From: Micromonospora rosaria
Lineage (GTDB): Bacteria > Actinomycetota > Actinomycetes > Mycobacteriales > Micromonosporaceae
Length of the DNA stretch: 45,640 bases
Direction: 5' to 3'
Assembly (NCBI RefSeq): GCF_001567585.1
Contig: NZ_LRQV01000049.1
Span: forward strand, 1 to 45,640
A model generated the notes under the pieces. It was given only the letters and a program-made list of their open reading frames with translations. It ran no database searches and was not told the DNA's origin. Numbering within the stretch: the first letter of the stretch is position 1; every line of letters begins with the position of its first letter. Of this stretch, positions 8,722-16,591 are shown piece by piece. Both the position numbers and the translations under genes were made by a program.

Positions 8722-9702
8722 TCAGACCACGAGCATGTCCGGTGTGACGGCCGCTTCGGTATCGGGGATGCCCAGGTCACGGGCGCGCTTGTCGGCCAGC
8801 GCGAGCAGTCGCCTTATCCGCCCGGCGATCGCGTCCTTGGTCAACGGCGGGTTCGCCAGCGCCCCCAACTCCTCCAGGGAGGCCTGCCGGTGCTCCAGGC
8901 GCAGCCGGCCGGCGTCGGTGAGGTGGTTCGGCGCGTCGTCGGCGAGGATCTCCAGCGCCCGGGTGACCCGGGCGGCGGCGGCCACCGCCGCCCGCGCCGA
9001 GCGGCGCAGGTTCGCGTCGTCGAAGTTGGCCAGCCGGTTCGCGGTGGCCCGGACCTCCCGGCGGACCCGGCGCTCCTCCCAGGCCAGCACGCTGGAATGG
9101 GCGCCGATGCGGGTGAGCAGCGCGGCGATCGCGTCGCCGTCCTTGACCACCACCCGGTCGACCCCGCGCACCTCCCGGTTCTTGGCGGTGATGCCGATCC
9201 GGCGGGCCGCGCCGACCAGCGCCAGCGCCGACTCCGGCCCGGGGCAGGTGATCTCCAGCGCACTGGAGCGCCCCGGCTCGGTGAGCGAGCCGTGCGCCAT
9301 GAACGCGCCCCGCCACGCCGACACCGCGCAGCAGACGTTCGCCGCCACCACGTGCGGCGGCAGCCCGCGTACCGGCCGGCCGCGCACGTCCAGCAGGCCG
9401 GTCTGCCGGGCCAGCATCTCGCCGTCCTTGACCACCCGGACGATGAAGTGGCTGCCCTTGCGCAGCCCGCCGGAGGCCAGGACGTGGATCTCGCTGGGGT
9501 AGCCGTACACCTCGGCGATCTCCCGCCGCAGCCGGCGGGCCACCGCGCCGGTGTCCAGTTCCGCCTCGACCACCACCCGGCCGGAGACGATGTGCAACCC
9601 GCCGGCGAACCGCAGCAGGGCGGCCATCTCCGCCCGCCGGCAGCAGGGCTTGGGCACGTCGACCCGACTCAGCTCGTCCTTGACCGCAGCCGTCATCGCC
9701 AT
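8722..9702 (-). CDS. whiA: Sporulation/cell-division regulator WhiA
   Basis: DNA-binding protein with a LAGLIDADG-like N-terminal half and a C-terminal helix-turn-helix; with WhiB it activates sporulation septation genes in Streptomyces. Here it has AAVKDELSRVDV, CCRRAEMAALLRFAGGLH, GSLTEPGRSSALEITCPGPE and the nearly invariant NRLANFDDANLRRSARAA block, all matching WhiA. 326 aa from ATG 9702, which has GAGGGG six bases upstream; an in-frame GTG at 9717 has none. Conserved order with yvcK and rapZ. Confidence 0.96.
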   Translation of the reverse strand: MAMTAAVKDELSRVDVPKPCCRRAEMAALLRFAGGLHIVSGRVVVEAELDTGAVARRLRREIAEVYGYPSEIHVLASGGLRKGSHFIVRVVKDGEMLARQTGLLDVRGRPVRGLPPHVVAANVCCAVSAWRGAFMAHGSLTEPGRSSALEITCPGPESALALVGAARRIGITAKNREVRGVDRVVVKDGDAIAALLTRIGAHSSVLAWEERRVRREVRATANRLANFDDANLRRSARAAVAAAARVTRALEILADDAPNHLTDAGRLRLEHRQASLEELGALANPPLTKDAIAGRIRRLLALADKRARDLGIPDTEAAVTPDMLVV

Positions 9703-9756
9703 TGTGCGTCCCCTCACGGACCGGTTCCGGCGTGTCGCCGGTGATTACGTACGTGT

Positions 9757-10755
9757 CTAACGATCGGCGCCCAGGACCGGCACCAGGGCGGCACCCAGGG
9801 CGTCCGGATCGTGGCGAGGTGTGCCGTCCGCGACGGCGACCGGGGCGAGCACCAGCCGGGCCCCCAGGGATTCTGCCGCACGCGCGACCGGCTCCGGATC
9901 GCCGACCGCCTTGGCGTCGGCCAGCACCTGGTCCACCACCAGAGCCGGCAGGTACCAGCGCAGGGCGGCGAGGTGGTCGGCCACGGAGAGCCCCAGCGTC
10001 TCCTTCTCCGCCGCCAGGTTGAGCGTCACCAGCCGCCGCGCCGGGCTGGCCACGATCGCCTCGGCCAGCCCCGGCACGAGCAGGTGCGGCAGCACGCTGG
10101 TGTACCAGCTTCCCGGCCCGAAGATCAGCCAGTCCGCCGCGCCGATCGCCGTCACCGCCTCGGCGCAGGCCACCGGGGCCTGCGGGGTGAGCCGCAGCGC
10201 CTCCACCCGGCCGCTGGTCACCGCGACCTGGTGCTGGCCCCGGACCGTGCGGACCTCGCCCGGACGGGCCGGGTCGGCACCCCGTACCCGGGCCTCGATG
10301 TCGACCGGCTGGCAGGACATCGGCAGCACCCGGCCGACCGCGCCGAGCATCGAGCCGGCGTGCTCCAGCGCGGCGACCGGATCGCCGAGCAACTCGATCA
10401 GGCCGCTGATGACCAGGTTGCCCACCGCGTGGCCGGCCAGCCCGGTCCGCGAGTCGCCGAGGAAGCGGTGCTGGAACAGCCCGGCGCTGCGCCGGGTGGC
10501 CGGCTCGTCGGCGGCCAACGCCACCAGGGCCTGCCGCAGGTCGCCCGGGGGCAGGCCACCCCGTTCGGCGCGCAGCCGGCCACTGGAGCCGCCGTCGTCA
10601 CCGACGGTGACCACGGCCGTGATGTCCAGCCGCAGGTCGGGGGCGCAGCGGCGCAGGGCCCGCAGCGAGGCCGCCAGGCCGTGCCCGCCGCCGAAGGCGA
10701 CGACCCGGACCGGACCGCCCCGCCCGGTGGCCGGCGGCCCCTGCGGCGCCGTCAT
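9757..10755 (-). CDS. yvcK: YvcK/GluP-family UDP-GlcNAc-binding regulator
   Basis: CofD-like fold protein that binds UDP-sugars and helps control carbon flux into peptidoglycan in other bacteria. The N-terminus has VVAFGGGHGLAASLRALRR, then VTVGDDGGSSGRLR and the GNLVISGL stretch; the second half has DWLIFGPGSWYTSVLPHLLVPG. 332 aa. The ATG overlaps the rapZ stop by four bases (ATGA), so it is translationally coupled to rapZ. Confidence 0.92.
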   Translation of the reverse strand: MTAPQGPPATGRGGPVRVVAFGGGHGLAASLRALRRCAPDLRLDITAVVTVGDDGGSSGRLRAERGGLPPGDLRQALVALAADEPATRRSAGLFQHRFLGDSRTGLAGHAVGNLVISGLIELLGDPVAALEHAGSMLGAVGRVLPMSCQPVDIEARVRGADPARPGEVRTVRGQHQVAVTSGRVEALRLTPQAPVACAEAVTAIGAADWLIFGPGSWYTSVLPHLLVPGLAEAIVASPARRLVTLNLAAEKETLGLSVADHLAALRWYLPALVVDQVLADAKAVGDPEPVARAAESLGARLVLAPVAVADGTPRHDPDALGAALVPVLGADR

Positions 10756-11666
10756 TCTCGCCCCAGGTCCCGGTGCTGGGCGTTGGCGGCCAGCCCCGAG
10801 CGGCGCAGCCGGGCGGCCAGTTCCTCGGCGATGGCCACGCTGCGGTGTTTGCCCCCGGTGCAGCCCACCGCCACGGTCAGGTACCGCTTGCCCTCCCGCT
10901 CGAAGCCGGCGGTGGTGGCGCCGACCAGGTCCGCGTACGCCGAGACGAAGGCGTCCGCCCCCTCCTGGCCCAGCACGTACGCGCTGACCGCCTCCTCCCG
11001 CCCGGTGTGCTCCCGCAGTTCGGGCACCCAGTACGGGTTGGGCAGGAACCGGGCGTCGAGCACGAAGTCGGCGTCCGGCGGCAGGCCGTACTTGAAGCCG
11101 AAGGAGATCACGGTGACCCGCAGCCGCCGGGTCTCCTCGCCGCCGAACAGCTCCTCGATGCGCCGCCGGAGCTGGTTGACGTTGAGGTGGCTGGTGTCGA
11201 TGATCACGTCGGCCTGGTCGCGGGCCTCCTCCAGCAGTCCCCGCTCGACGGCGATCCCGTCGGCGAGCCGCCCGTCGCCCTGCAACGGGTGCGAGCGCCG
11301 GACGCTCTCGAAGCGCCGGATCAGCACCTCGTCGTCGGCGTCGACGAAGACCACCCGGGGCGAGAAACCCCGCTCCTTCAGCTCCCGGATCGCGCCGACC
11401 AGGTCGGTGGAGAAGGCACGCGAGCGCACGTCCAGCACCATCGCCGTGCGCCGGGCCGCACCGCCGGCCTTGACGGCCAGCTCGGCCATGTCCAGCAGCA
11501 GCGCCTGGGGCAGGTTGTCGACCACGTAGAAGCCGACGTTCTCCAGGGCCCGGGCGACCGTGCTGCGGCCCCCGCCGGAGAGACCGGTCACCACCACCAG
11601 CGTGGTGTCCGCCTCGGCCGGATGCCCGGTGCCCTCCCCTGTGCCGGCTGTCCGCGCCTCGCTCAA
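10752..11666 (-). CDS. rapZ: RapZ-family P-loop nucleotide-binding protein
   Basis: GTP/ATP-binding protein; in E. coli it guides RNase E to GlmZ sRNA, while in actinobacteria it is linked to peptidoglycan precursor control. The Walker A is GLSGGGRST, with Arg in place of the usual Lys. Further on come DTSHLNVNQLR, SFGFKYGLP with DARFLPNPYW, and GCTGGKHRSVA near the end, all RapZ hallmarks. The start is uncertain: TTG 11666 has GGGGG about seven bases upstream (304 aa), whereas TTG 11717 lies exactly six bases after a TAGAGT box and could be leaderless (321 aa). uvrC, its usual neighbour, is about 10 kb away. Confidence 0.92.
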   Translation of the reverse strand: MSEARTAGTGEGTGHPAEADTTLVVVTGLSGGGRSTVARALENVGFYVVDNLPQALLLDMAELAVKAGGAARRTAMVLDVRSRAFSTDLVGAIRELKERGFSPRVVFVDADDEVLIRRFESVRRSHPLQGDGRLADGIAVERGLLEEARDQADVIIDTSHLNVNQLRRRIEELFGGEETRRLRVTVISFGFKYGLPPDADFVLDARFLPNPYWVPELREHTGREEAVSAYVLGQEGADAFVSAYADLVGATTAGFEREGKRYLTVAVGCTGGKHRSVAIAEELAARLRRSGLAANAQHRDLGRE

Positions 11667-11723
11667 CCCACTACCCCCGCCCTGGTGCCGCGTCGCGGCC
11701 CGAACCGCCGACGACAAACTGCG

Positions 11724-11729
11724 ACTCTA
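11724..11729 (-). promoter_or_regulatory. Candidate -10 box for rapZ-yvcK (TAGAGT)
   Basis: TAGAGT on the minus strand; the next six bases lead straight to an in-frame TTG at 11717. It would give rapZ its own promoter despite its separation from uvrC. No good -35 seen. Confidence 0.45.
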
Positions 11730-11879
11730 ACCCGCCGGACGACGTCGATCCGTGCACGGCCACGGGGCGGCGCGGGCCTGTCGGCGCAGCGCGACGGGCC
11801 TGCGGGACGGCGCGACCGGACGACCCTCCTGCGGGCCGCCCGGTCGTGCCGTCCCGTCCGGATGCCGGCGGTCGAGGCG

Positions 11880-12572
11880 TCAGGAGTCGGCGTACCGGCG
11901 GGCGGCGGCCAGGGCGGCGCGCAGCGTCGCCGCGTCGACCCGGGTCGGGCCGGACTCGAAGAAGTTCGCCGGGTCGGCGGCGTAGAGACCCGCGTACGCG
12001 GCGGTGTCCCGCTGGAACCGCCAGCCCTCCGCCAGCGGCCCGGCGTCCACGGTGTCGTACCCGATGCTGTCGAAGAAGGCGGTGACGGCGGCCTTCGCCG
12101 CCGGGTCGTCGCCGGCGATCGACAGGGCGCTCCGGTCGGCCGCGCCGGCCGGCCGGGCCAGGGCGAGCAGGTGCGTGAAGAAGATGTTGTTGAAGCCCTT
12201 GACCACGCGGGACTCCGGCAGGTGCGCCTGGAGCAGCTCACTGGTGGTCGTGGACTCGTCGTCCAGCTCCGCGATGTGCCCGTCGCGCTCCGGGTAGTAG
12301 TTGTTCGTGTCGATCACGGTCTTGCCGGCCAGTTCCTTCACCGGCACCTGCCGGTAGGCGTGCAGCGGAACGGTGACCACGACCAGGTCGCCGGCCTGCG
12401 CGGCCTCGGCCGGGGTGCCCGCCCGCGCCAGCGGCCCCAGCTCCGCCACCAGGTCCTGGAGGGTCTCCGGCCCCCGCGAGTTGCTCAGCACCACCTGGTG
12501 ACCGGCGGCGACCGCCAGCCGTGCCACCGTGCCGCCGATGTTGCCACTACCGATGAGTCCCACAGTCGTCAT
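11880..12572 (-). CDS. F420-dependent NADP reductase-like oxidoreductase
   Basis: Rossmann-fold protein of the F420_oxidored/NADP oxidoreductase family. The N-terminus TVGLIGSGNIGGTVA has the GxGxxG motif; SNSRGPE then follows strand 2, as in NADPH binders that hold the 2'-phosphate. VIDTNNYYPERDG and VVKGFNNIFF follow. 230 aa, full length. Whether the partner is F420 or another acceptor cannot be told from sequence. It lies alone on the minus strand, divergent from recQ, with its stop about 160 nt from the rapZ promoter. GGCAGGGG lies immediately before the ATG, a poor spacing. Confidence 0.8.
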   Translation of the reverse strand: MTTVGLIGSGNIGGTVARLAVAAGHQVVLSNSRGPETLQDLVAELGPLARAGTPAEAAQAGDLVVVTVPLHAYRQVPVKELAGKTVIDTNNYYPERDGHIAELDDESTTTSELLQAHLPESRVVKGFNNIFFTHLLALARPAGAADRSALSIAGDDPAAKAAVTAFFDSIGYDTVDAGPLAEGWRFQRDTAAYAGLYAADPANFFESGPTRVDAATLRAALAAARRYADS

Positions 12573-12867
12573 GCCCCTGCCAACCCGACCCGGCCCGACC
12601 GAATTCCCCACCGCCCCACCCGCCATCGCCCCACCACCCCGCCGCCCCATGGCGCGGGGCGGGGCAGGGCGGCGCGGCGCGGCGCGGGGTGACCGGTGGC
12701 GGAATTCCGACGCGACACGCCGACAGGCGCGTCGTTTCCCGCGCGACGCTCCGTCGATCCGCGCTCCGCCGCGAAGACGGCGCTTGCAGGCCGGGAACGC
12801 CGGCACGGCATCGTGGGAGTCGTCGGCTCCGGCGACGGCGGGCGGGGTGGGTGTCGGGCGGCGCTCG
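12573..12867. other. Divergent intergenic between NADP oxidoreductase and recQ
   Basis: No gene seen. GC-rich, with short direct repeats of GGCGC around 12670-12688 and a GGGGCGGGGC stretch. It must contain the minus-strand oxidoreductase promoter, but I cannot point to boxes. The recQ -10 lies at its right edge. Confidence 0.5.
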
Positions 12868-12873
12868 TAGAAT
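12868..12873 (+). promoter_or_regulatory. Leaderless promoter -10 for recQ (TAGAAT)
   Basis: TAGAAT is followed by exactly six bases and the GTG start at 12880, the leaderless arrangement common in actinobacteria. No Shine-Dalgarno precedes the start, which agrees. Confidence 0.6.
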
Positions 12874-12879
12874 CCCCGG

Positions 12880-14748
12880 GTGGTTTCTCCCCGTGACGTG
12901 AGCGTCCCCGGCCCGAGCGACCCGACGGCGGCGTTGGAGACCCTGCGTCGGGTGTTCGGGTACGACGCGTTCCGGGGGTTCCAGGCCGAGGTCATCGAGC
13001 ACGTGGTGGCCGGCGGCGACGCCCTGGTGCTGATGCCGACCGGGGGCGGCAAGTCGCTGTGCTACCAGATCCCGGCGCTGGTCCGCGACGGCGTCGCGGT
13101 GGTGATCTCCCCGCTGATCGCGCTCATGCAGGACCAGGTGGACGCGCTGCGGGCGGTCGGCGTGCGGGCCGGCTTCCTCAACTCGACCCTCGACCCGGAC
13201 ACCCGCCGGCTGGTCGAGGCGGAGTTCGTCGCCGGGGAGATCGACCTGCTCTACCTCGCGCCGGAGGCGCTGGCCAGCCGGGGCACCCTGAGCCTGCTCG
13301 ACCGGGGTCGGATCGCGCTGTTCGCCATCGACGAGGCGCACTGCGTGTCGCAGTGGGGGCACGACTTCCGCCCCGACTACCTGACCCTGTCGATGCTGCC
13401 GGAGCGCTGGCCGGACGTGCCCCGGATCGCGTTGACCGCCACCGCGACCAGCGCCACCCGCACCGAGATCGCCACCCGGCTCCAGCTCACCGGGGCCCGG
13501 CACTTCGTGGCCAGCTTCGACCGGCCCAACATCCAGTACCGGATCGTGCCGAAACGGGAGCCGCGCAAGCAGTTGCTGAGCCTGCTGCGCGACGAGCACC
13601 CCGGCGACGCCGGGATCGTGTACTGCCTGTCCCGGGCCTCGGTGGACAAGACCGCCGAGTTCCTGGTCGCCAACGGCATCGCCGCGCTGCCGTACCACGC
13701 GGGGTTGGACGCGGCGACCAGGGCGCGCAACCAGCAGCGTTTCCTGCGCGAGGACGGCCTGGTGATGGTGGCGACGATCGCCTTCGGGATGGGCATCGAC
13801 AAGCCGGACGTCCGCTTCGTCGCCCACCTCGACCTGCCCAAGTCGGTCGAGGGCTACTACCAGGAGACCGGCCGGGCCGGCCGGGACGGCCTGCCGTCGA
13901 CCGCCTGGCTCGCCTACGGCCTCCAGGACGTCGTCCAGCAGCGCAAGATGATCGACTCCTCCGAGGGCGACCTCGCCCACCGGCGGAACCTGGCCGCGCA
14001 CCTCGACGCGATGCTCGCCCTCTGCGAGACGGTCCGCTGCCGCCGGGCGCAACTGCTGGAGTACTTCGGCGAGCCGGCCACCGGCGGCTGCGGCAACTGC
14101 GACACCTGCCTGGAGCCGCCGGAGTCGTGGGACGGCACCGTCCCCGCGCAGAAGCTGCTCTCCACGGTGTACCGGCTCGACCGCGAGCGCAACCAGCGGT
14201 TCGGCGCCGGGCACTGCATCGACATCCTGCTCGGCAAGCAGAACGACAAGGTCTCCCAGTTCCGGCACGACCAGCTCACCGTCTTCGGCATCGGCACCGA
14301 CCTGCGCGAGGCCGAGTGGCGCGGGGTGGTCCGGCAACTGCTCGCCGAGGGGCTGCTCACGGTCGAGGGCGACTACGGCACCCTGGCGCTCACCGACGCC
14401 AGCGCCGAGGTGCTGGGCCGCCGCCGTACCGTCATGCTGCGCCGGGAGCCGGAGCGCCCGGCGCGGTCGGCGGCGAAGCCCCGGGGGGCGGCCACCGTGG
14501 TCGCGGAGTTGCCGGCCGAGGCCGCGCCGCTGTTCGAGCGGCTGCGGGCCTGGCGGGCCGCGACCGCCAAGGAGCAGGGGGTACCGGCGTACGTGATCTT
14601 CCACGACGCGACCCTGCGGCAGATCGCCGCGGACGCCCCGGCCTCACTCGCCGAGCTGTCCCGGATCAGCGGGGTCGGCGAGAACAAGCTGGCCAAGTAC
14701 GGCGAGCCGATCCTCGCCGTGCTGGCCAACCCCGACACCCCCGCCTGA
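12880..14748 (+). CDS. recQ: ATP-dependent DNA helicase RecQ
   Basis: 3'-5' superfamily 2 helicase for recombination and fork repair. Order of parts: Walker A PTGGGKS (residues 53-59), DEAH box in AIDEAHCVSQWGHDFRPDY (about 150), the second RecA domain with GMGIDKPDVR and QETGRAGRDG, a zinc-binding Cys set ending GGCGNCDTC (about 385-410), a winged-helix RQC region, and a C-terminal HRDC domain with ISGVGENKLAKYG. 622 aa. GTG 12880 is chosen because it fits a leaderless start; GTG 12898 is an alternative. Convergent with the MFS gene that follows. Confidence 0.95.
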   Translation: MVSPRDVSVPGPSDPTAALETLRRVFGYDAFRGFQAEVIEHVVAGGDALVLMPTGGGKSLCYQIPALVRDGVAVVISPLIALMQDQVDALRAVGVRAGFLNSTLDPDTRRLVEAEFVAGEIDLLYLAPEALASRGTLSLLDRGRIALFAIDEAHCVSQWGHDFRPDYLTLSMLPERWPDVPRIALTATATSATRTEIATRLQLTGARHFVASFDRPNIQYRIVPKREPRKQLLSLLRDEHPGDAGIVYCLSRASVDKTAEFLVANGIAALPYHAGLDAATRARNQQRFLREDGLVMVATIAFGMGIDKPDVRFVAHLDLPKSVEGYYQETGRAGRDGLPSTAWLAYGLQDVVQQRKMIDSSEGDLAHRRNLAAHLDAMLALCETVRCRRAQLLEYFGEPATGGCGNCDTCLEPPESWDGTVPAQKLLSTVYRLDRERNQRFGAGHCIDILLGKQNDKVSQFRHDQLTVFGIGTDLREAEWRGVVRQLLAEGLLTVEGDYGTLALTDASAEVLGRRRTVMLRREPERPARSAAKPRGAATVVAELPAEAAPLFERLRAWRAATAKEQGVPAYVIFHDATLRQIAADAPASLAELSRISGVGENKLAKYGEPILAVLANPDTPA

Positions 14749-14937
14749 CCACCGCCCCGCCCGGCCTGACCAGCGTGCCGGCTGGCCGAGTCGCCGTGCC
14801 GGCGGGCCCGCCCACCACGCCACCCGGCCGGGCCGCCGTGCCGGCTGGCCGGGGCGCAGCGCCGACCCGCCGGGGGCGGCGACGCTGGCCGGGTGCGACG
14901 CGGTTGGCCGGGGTGCGACGGCGGCCGGCGGGACTTG

Positions 14938-16143
14938 TCAGGTGCCGGCGCGCAGGGCGTCCGGGCGGGCCCAGAGCAGGGCCGCGACGGTGAGCACCAC
15001 GGTCGCGGCGACGACGAACGCCGCGCCGGGGCCGGCCCACTCGATGGTGAACCCGGCCAGCGTCCCGCCGAGGCCGAAGCCGGCGGTGTTCGCGGCGCCG
15101 AGCCAGGTGAACGACTCCGCCGCGCGCCCGGCGGTGGCGATCGCGTCGCAGGCGAGGAAGGTGACGGCGAAGGCGGGCGCCATCCCGAGGCCGGCGACGA
15201 GCGCGAGCCCGGTCATGAGCGCCATGCCGTCGGCCACGGCCAGCACCGCGACCCCGGCGGCCACCACCAGCAGCAGCACCCGCAGTTGGTGCACCGCGCT
15301 CGCCCGCCACTGTCCCGCGCCGTAGGCGCTGCCGCCGAGCAGGCTGCCCACCGCGAACGCCGACAGCAGCAGGCCGGCCAGGTGGGTGGCGTCGCGGTCA
15401 CCGGCGAACGCCGGCAGGGCGACCTGGAGCACGCCGAGGATGACGCTGATGCTCGCCACGGCCAGCATCAGCGTCCACATCGCCGGGGCGCGCAGGGCGC
15501 TGCGGCGGGGGCCGACGAATCCGGTGCCCCGCCAGGCGCGGGCGGCCGGTGCGGTCACGTACCACACGGTGCCGGCGAAGCCGACCACCGCCAGGACGGC
15601 CAACGCGCCGCCGGGTGGCAGCAGGGCCACCAGGACGCCGACGATCAGGGGGCCGGAGATCGCGGTCAACTCCTGGGCGTTGGCCTCCACGGCGTAGGCC
15701 GCCGGGCGGAGCCGCTCGCCGGCCAGGTCGGGCAGCAGCGCCCGCAGGGCCGCCGCCTGGGCCGGCAGCAGCAGACCGATCAGCACCGCCACCGCCACCA
15801 CCGCCGGGGGCGGCGCCCCGAGGCGGACGGCGGCCACGAAGGCGAGCATCGCCGCGCTGTTGGCGGCGGCCGTGGCGAGCAGCACCCGCTGGCCCAGCCG
15901 GTCGAGCAGCCGGCCGTGCAGGGGGCGGGACAGGGCGGCGGCGAGGCCGAAGGCCCCGGTGGCGGACCCGGCCACGGCGAACGACCCCGTGCCGTGTTGC
16001 ACCAGCAGCACCATCGCCAGCGGGGTGCCGCCGTCGCGCAGCCGGGCGACGAAGGCCGCCGCGATGGGCCGGGCGATGTCCGGCCGGGCGAACATCTGTC
16101 GGTAGTTCTCCAGGAATTCGATGCCCGTCATTCTGGCACGCAT
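14938..16143 (-). CDS. MFS transporter, probable exporter
   Basis: About 401 aa with roughly twelve hydrophobic segments and the loop 2-3 signature of the major facilitator superfamily (GRLLDRLGQR after SRPLHG). Substrate unknown. It is transcribed divergently from the GMC-aminotransferase-sulfotransferase operon across a 448-nt region with a CRP-type palindrome, so export of that operon's product is a reasonable guess. The start is unclear: ATG 16143 and ATG 16131 are in frame, neither with a good ribosome-binding site. The 14749-14937 gap to recQ is GC-rich with copies of GTGCCGGCTGGCCG and no gene. Confidence 0.8.
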   Translation of the reverse strand: MRARMTGIEFLENYRQMFARPDIARPIAAAFVARLRDGGTPLAMVLLVQHGTGSFAVAGSATGAFGLAAALSRPLHGRLLDRLGQRVLLATAAANSAAMLAFVAAVRLGAPPPAVVAVAVLIGLLLPAQAAALRALLPDLAGERLRPAAYAVEANAQELTAISGPLIVGVLVALLPPGGALAVLAVVGFAGTVWYVTAPAARAWRGTGFVGPRRSALRAPAMWTLMLAVASISVILGVLQVALPAFAGDRDATHLAGLLLSAFAVGSLLGGSAYGAGQWRASAVHQLRVLLLVVAAGVAVLAVADGMALMTGLALVAGLGMAPAFAVTFLACDAIATAGRAAESFTWLGAANTAGFGLGGTLAGFTIEWAGPGAAFVVAATVVLTVAALLWARPDALRAGT

Positions 16144-16591
16144 CGCGCATCCGCGTCGACCCGCGCCCCGGACAGAAGACGTCGACCACCGCACCGATTC
16201 GCGCCGGGAATTGCGCCAAACCTCTTTGTGACGTAGTTCACATAGGCATTCATCTATTGAAACAATTCGTTAACCATGCTTCCCTCGATTGAGTCGACAC
16301 CACTCGACCCGGCACCCGGAAAACCTGTCTTCCGGTTCCACCGGAACACGTGTCACCGGATCACCGGGCCACCGGGCCACCGGGTCGCAGGGGTCACGTA
16401 CACGACATCGAGCGAGGGCGCGCGGGGGCGCCATCCGCACCCGGACCGGCCGTCCGGACGACACCCGGACCACCAGGCAGAACGGCCGGCGAGCGGCACC
16501 GGACAGGCCGGCCGGACCGGCCGACGGCGAGCACGGCCGGCGTCACCCCGCGCGCCGTCGCACCGTTCGCGCACATCGGGGGAGGGTGACA
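16144..16591. promoter_or_regulatory. Divergent regulatory region between MFS and GMC genes
   Basis: 448 nt without a convincing gene. The MFS-proximal part (about 16195-16290) is strikingly AT-rich for this genome and includes ATTGAAACAAT and CGTTAACC. The GMC-proximal part is GC-rich, with CACCGGGC repeated about 16355-16385. An open frame continues upstream of the GMC start but has no family-like sequence. The palindrome at 16227-16242 is listed separately. Confidence 0.6.
16227..16242. promoter_or_regulatory. CRP/FNR-type operator TGTGA-N6-TCACA
   Basis: A perfect match to the TGTGA(6)TCACA palindrome bound by CRP-family regulators (E. coli CRP, GlxR of corynebacteria, mycobacterial CRP). 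It lies in the AT-rich part of the divergent region, 84 nt from the MFS start and 350 nt from the GMC start, so the MFS gene is the closer target. Binding is inferred, not shown. Confidence 0.55.

Noticed and set aside
14749..14937. Coding sequence in the repeats between recQ and the MFS gene
   Set aside because: Repeated GTGCCGGCTGGCCG units give a VPAGR-like peptide by repetition only; there is no start signal or similarity.
16289..16591. N-terminal extension of the GMC protein back to 16289
   Set aside because: The extension is low-complexity and outside the family, while a strong ribosome-binding site directly precedes GTG 16592.
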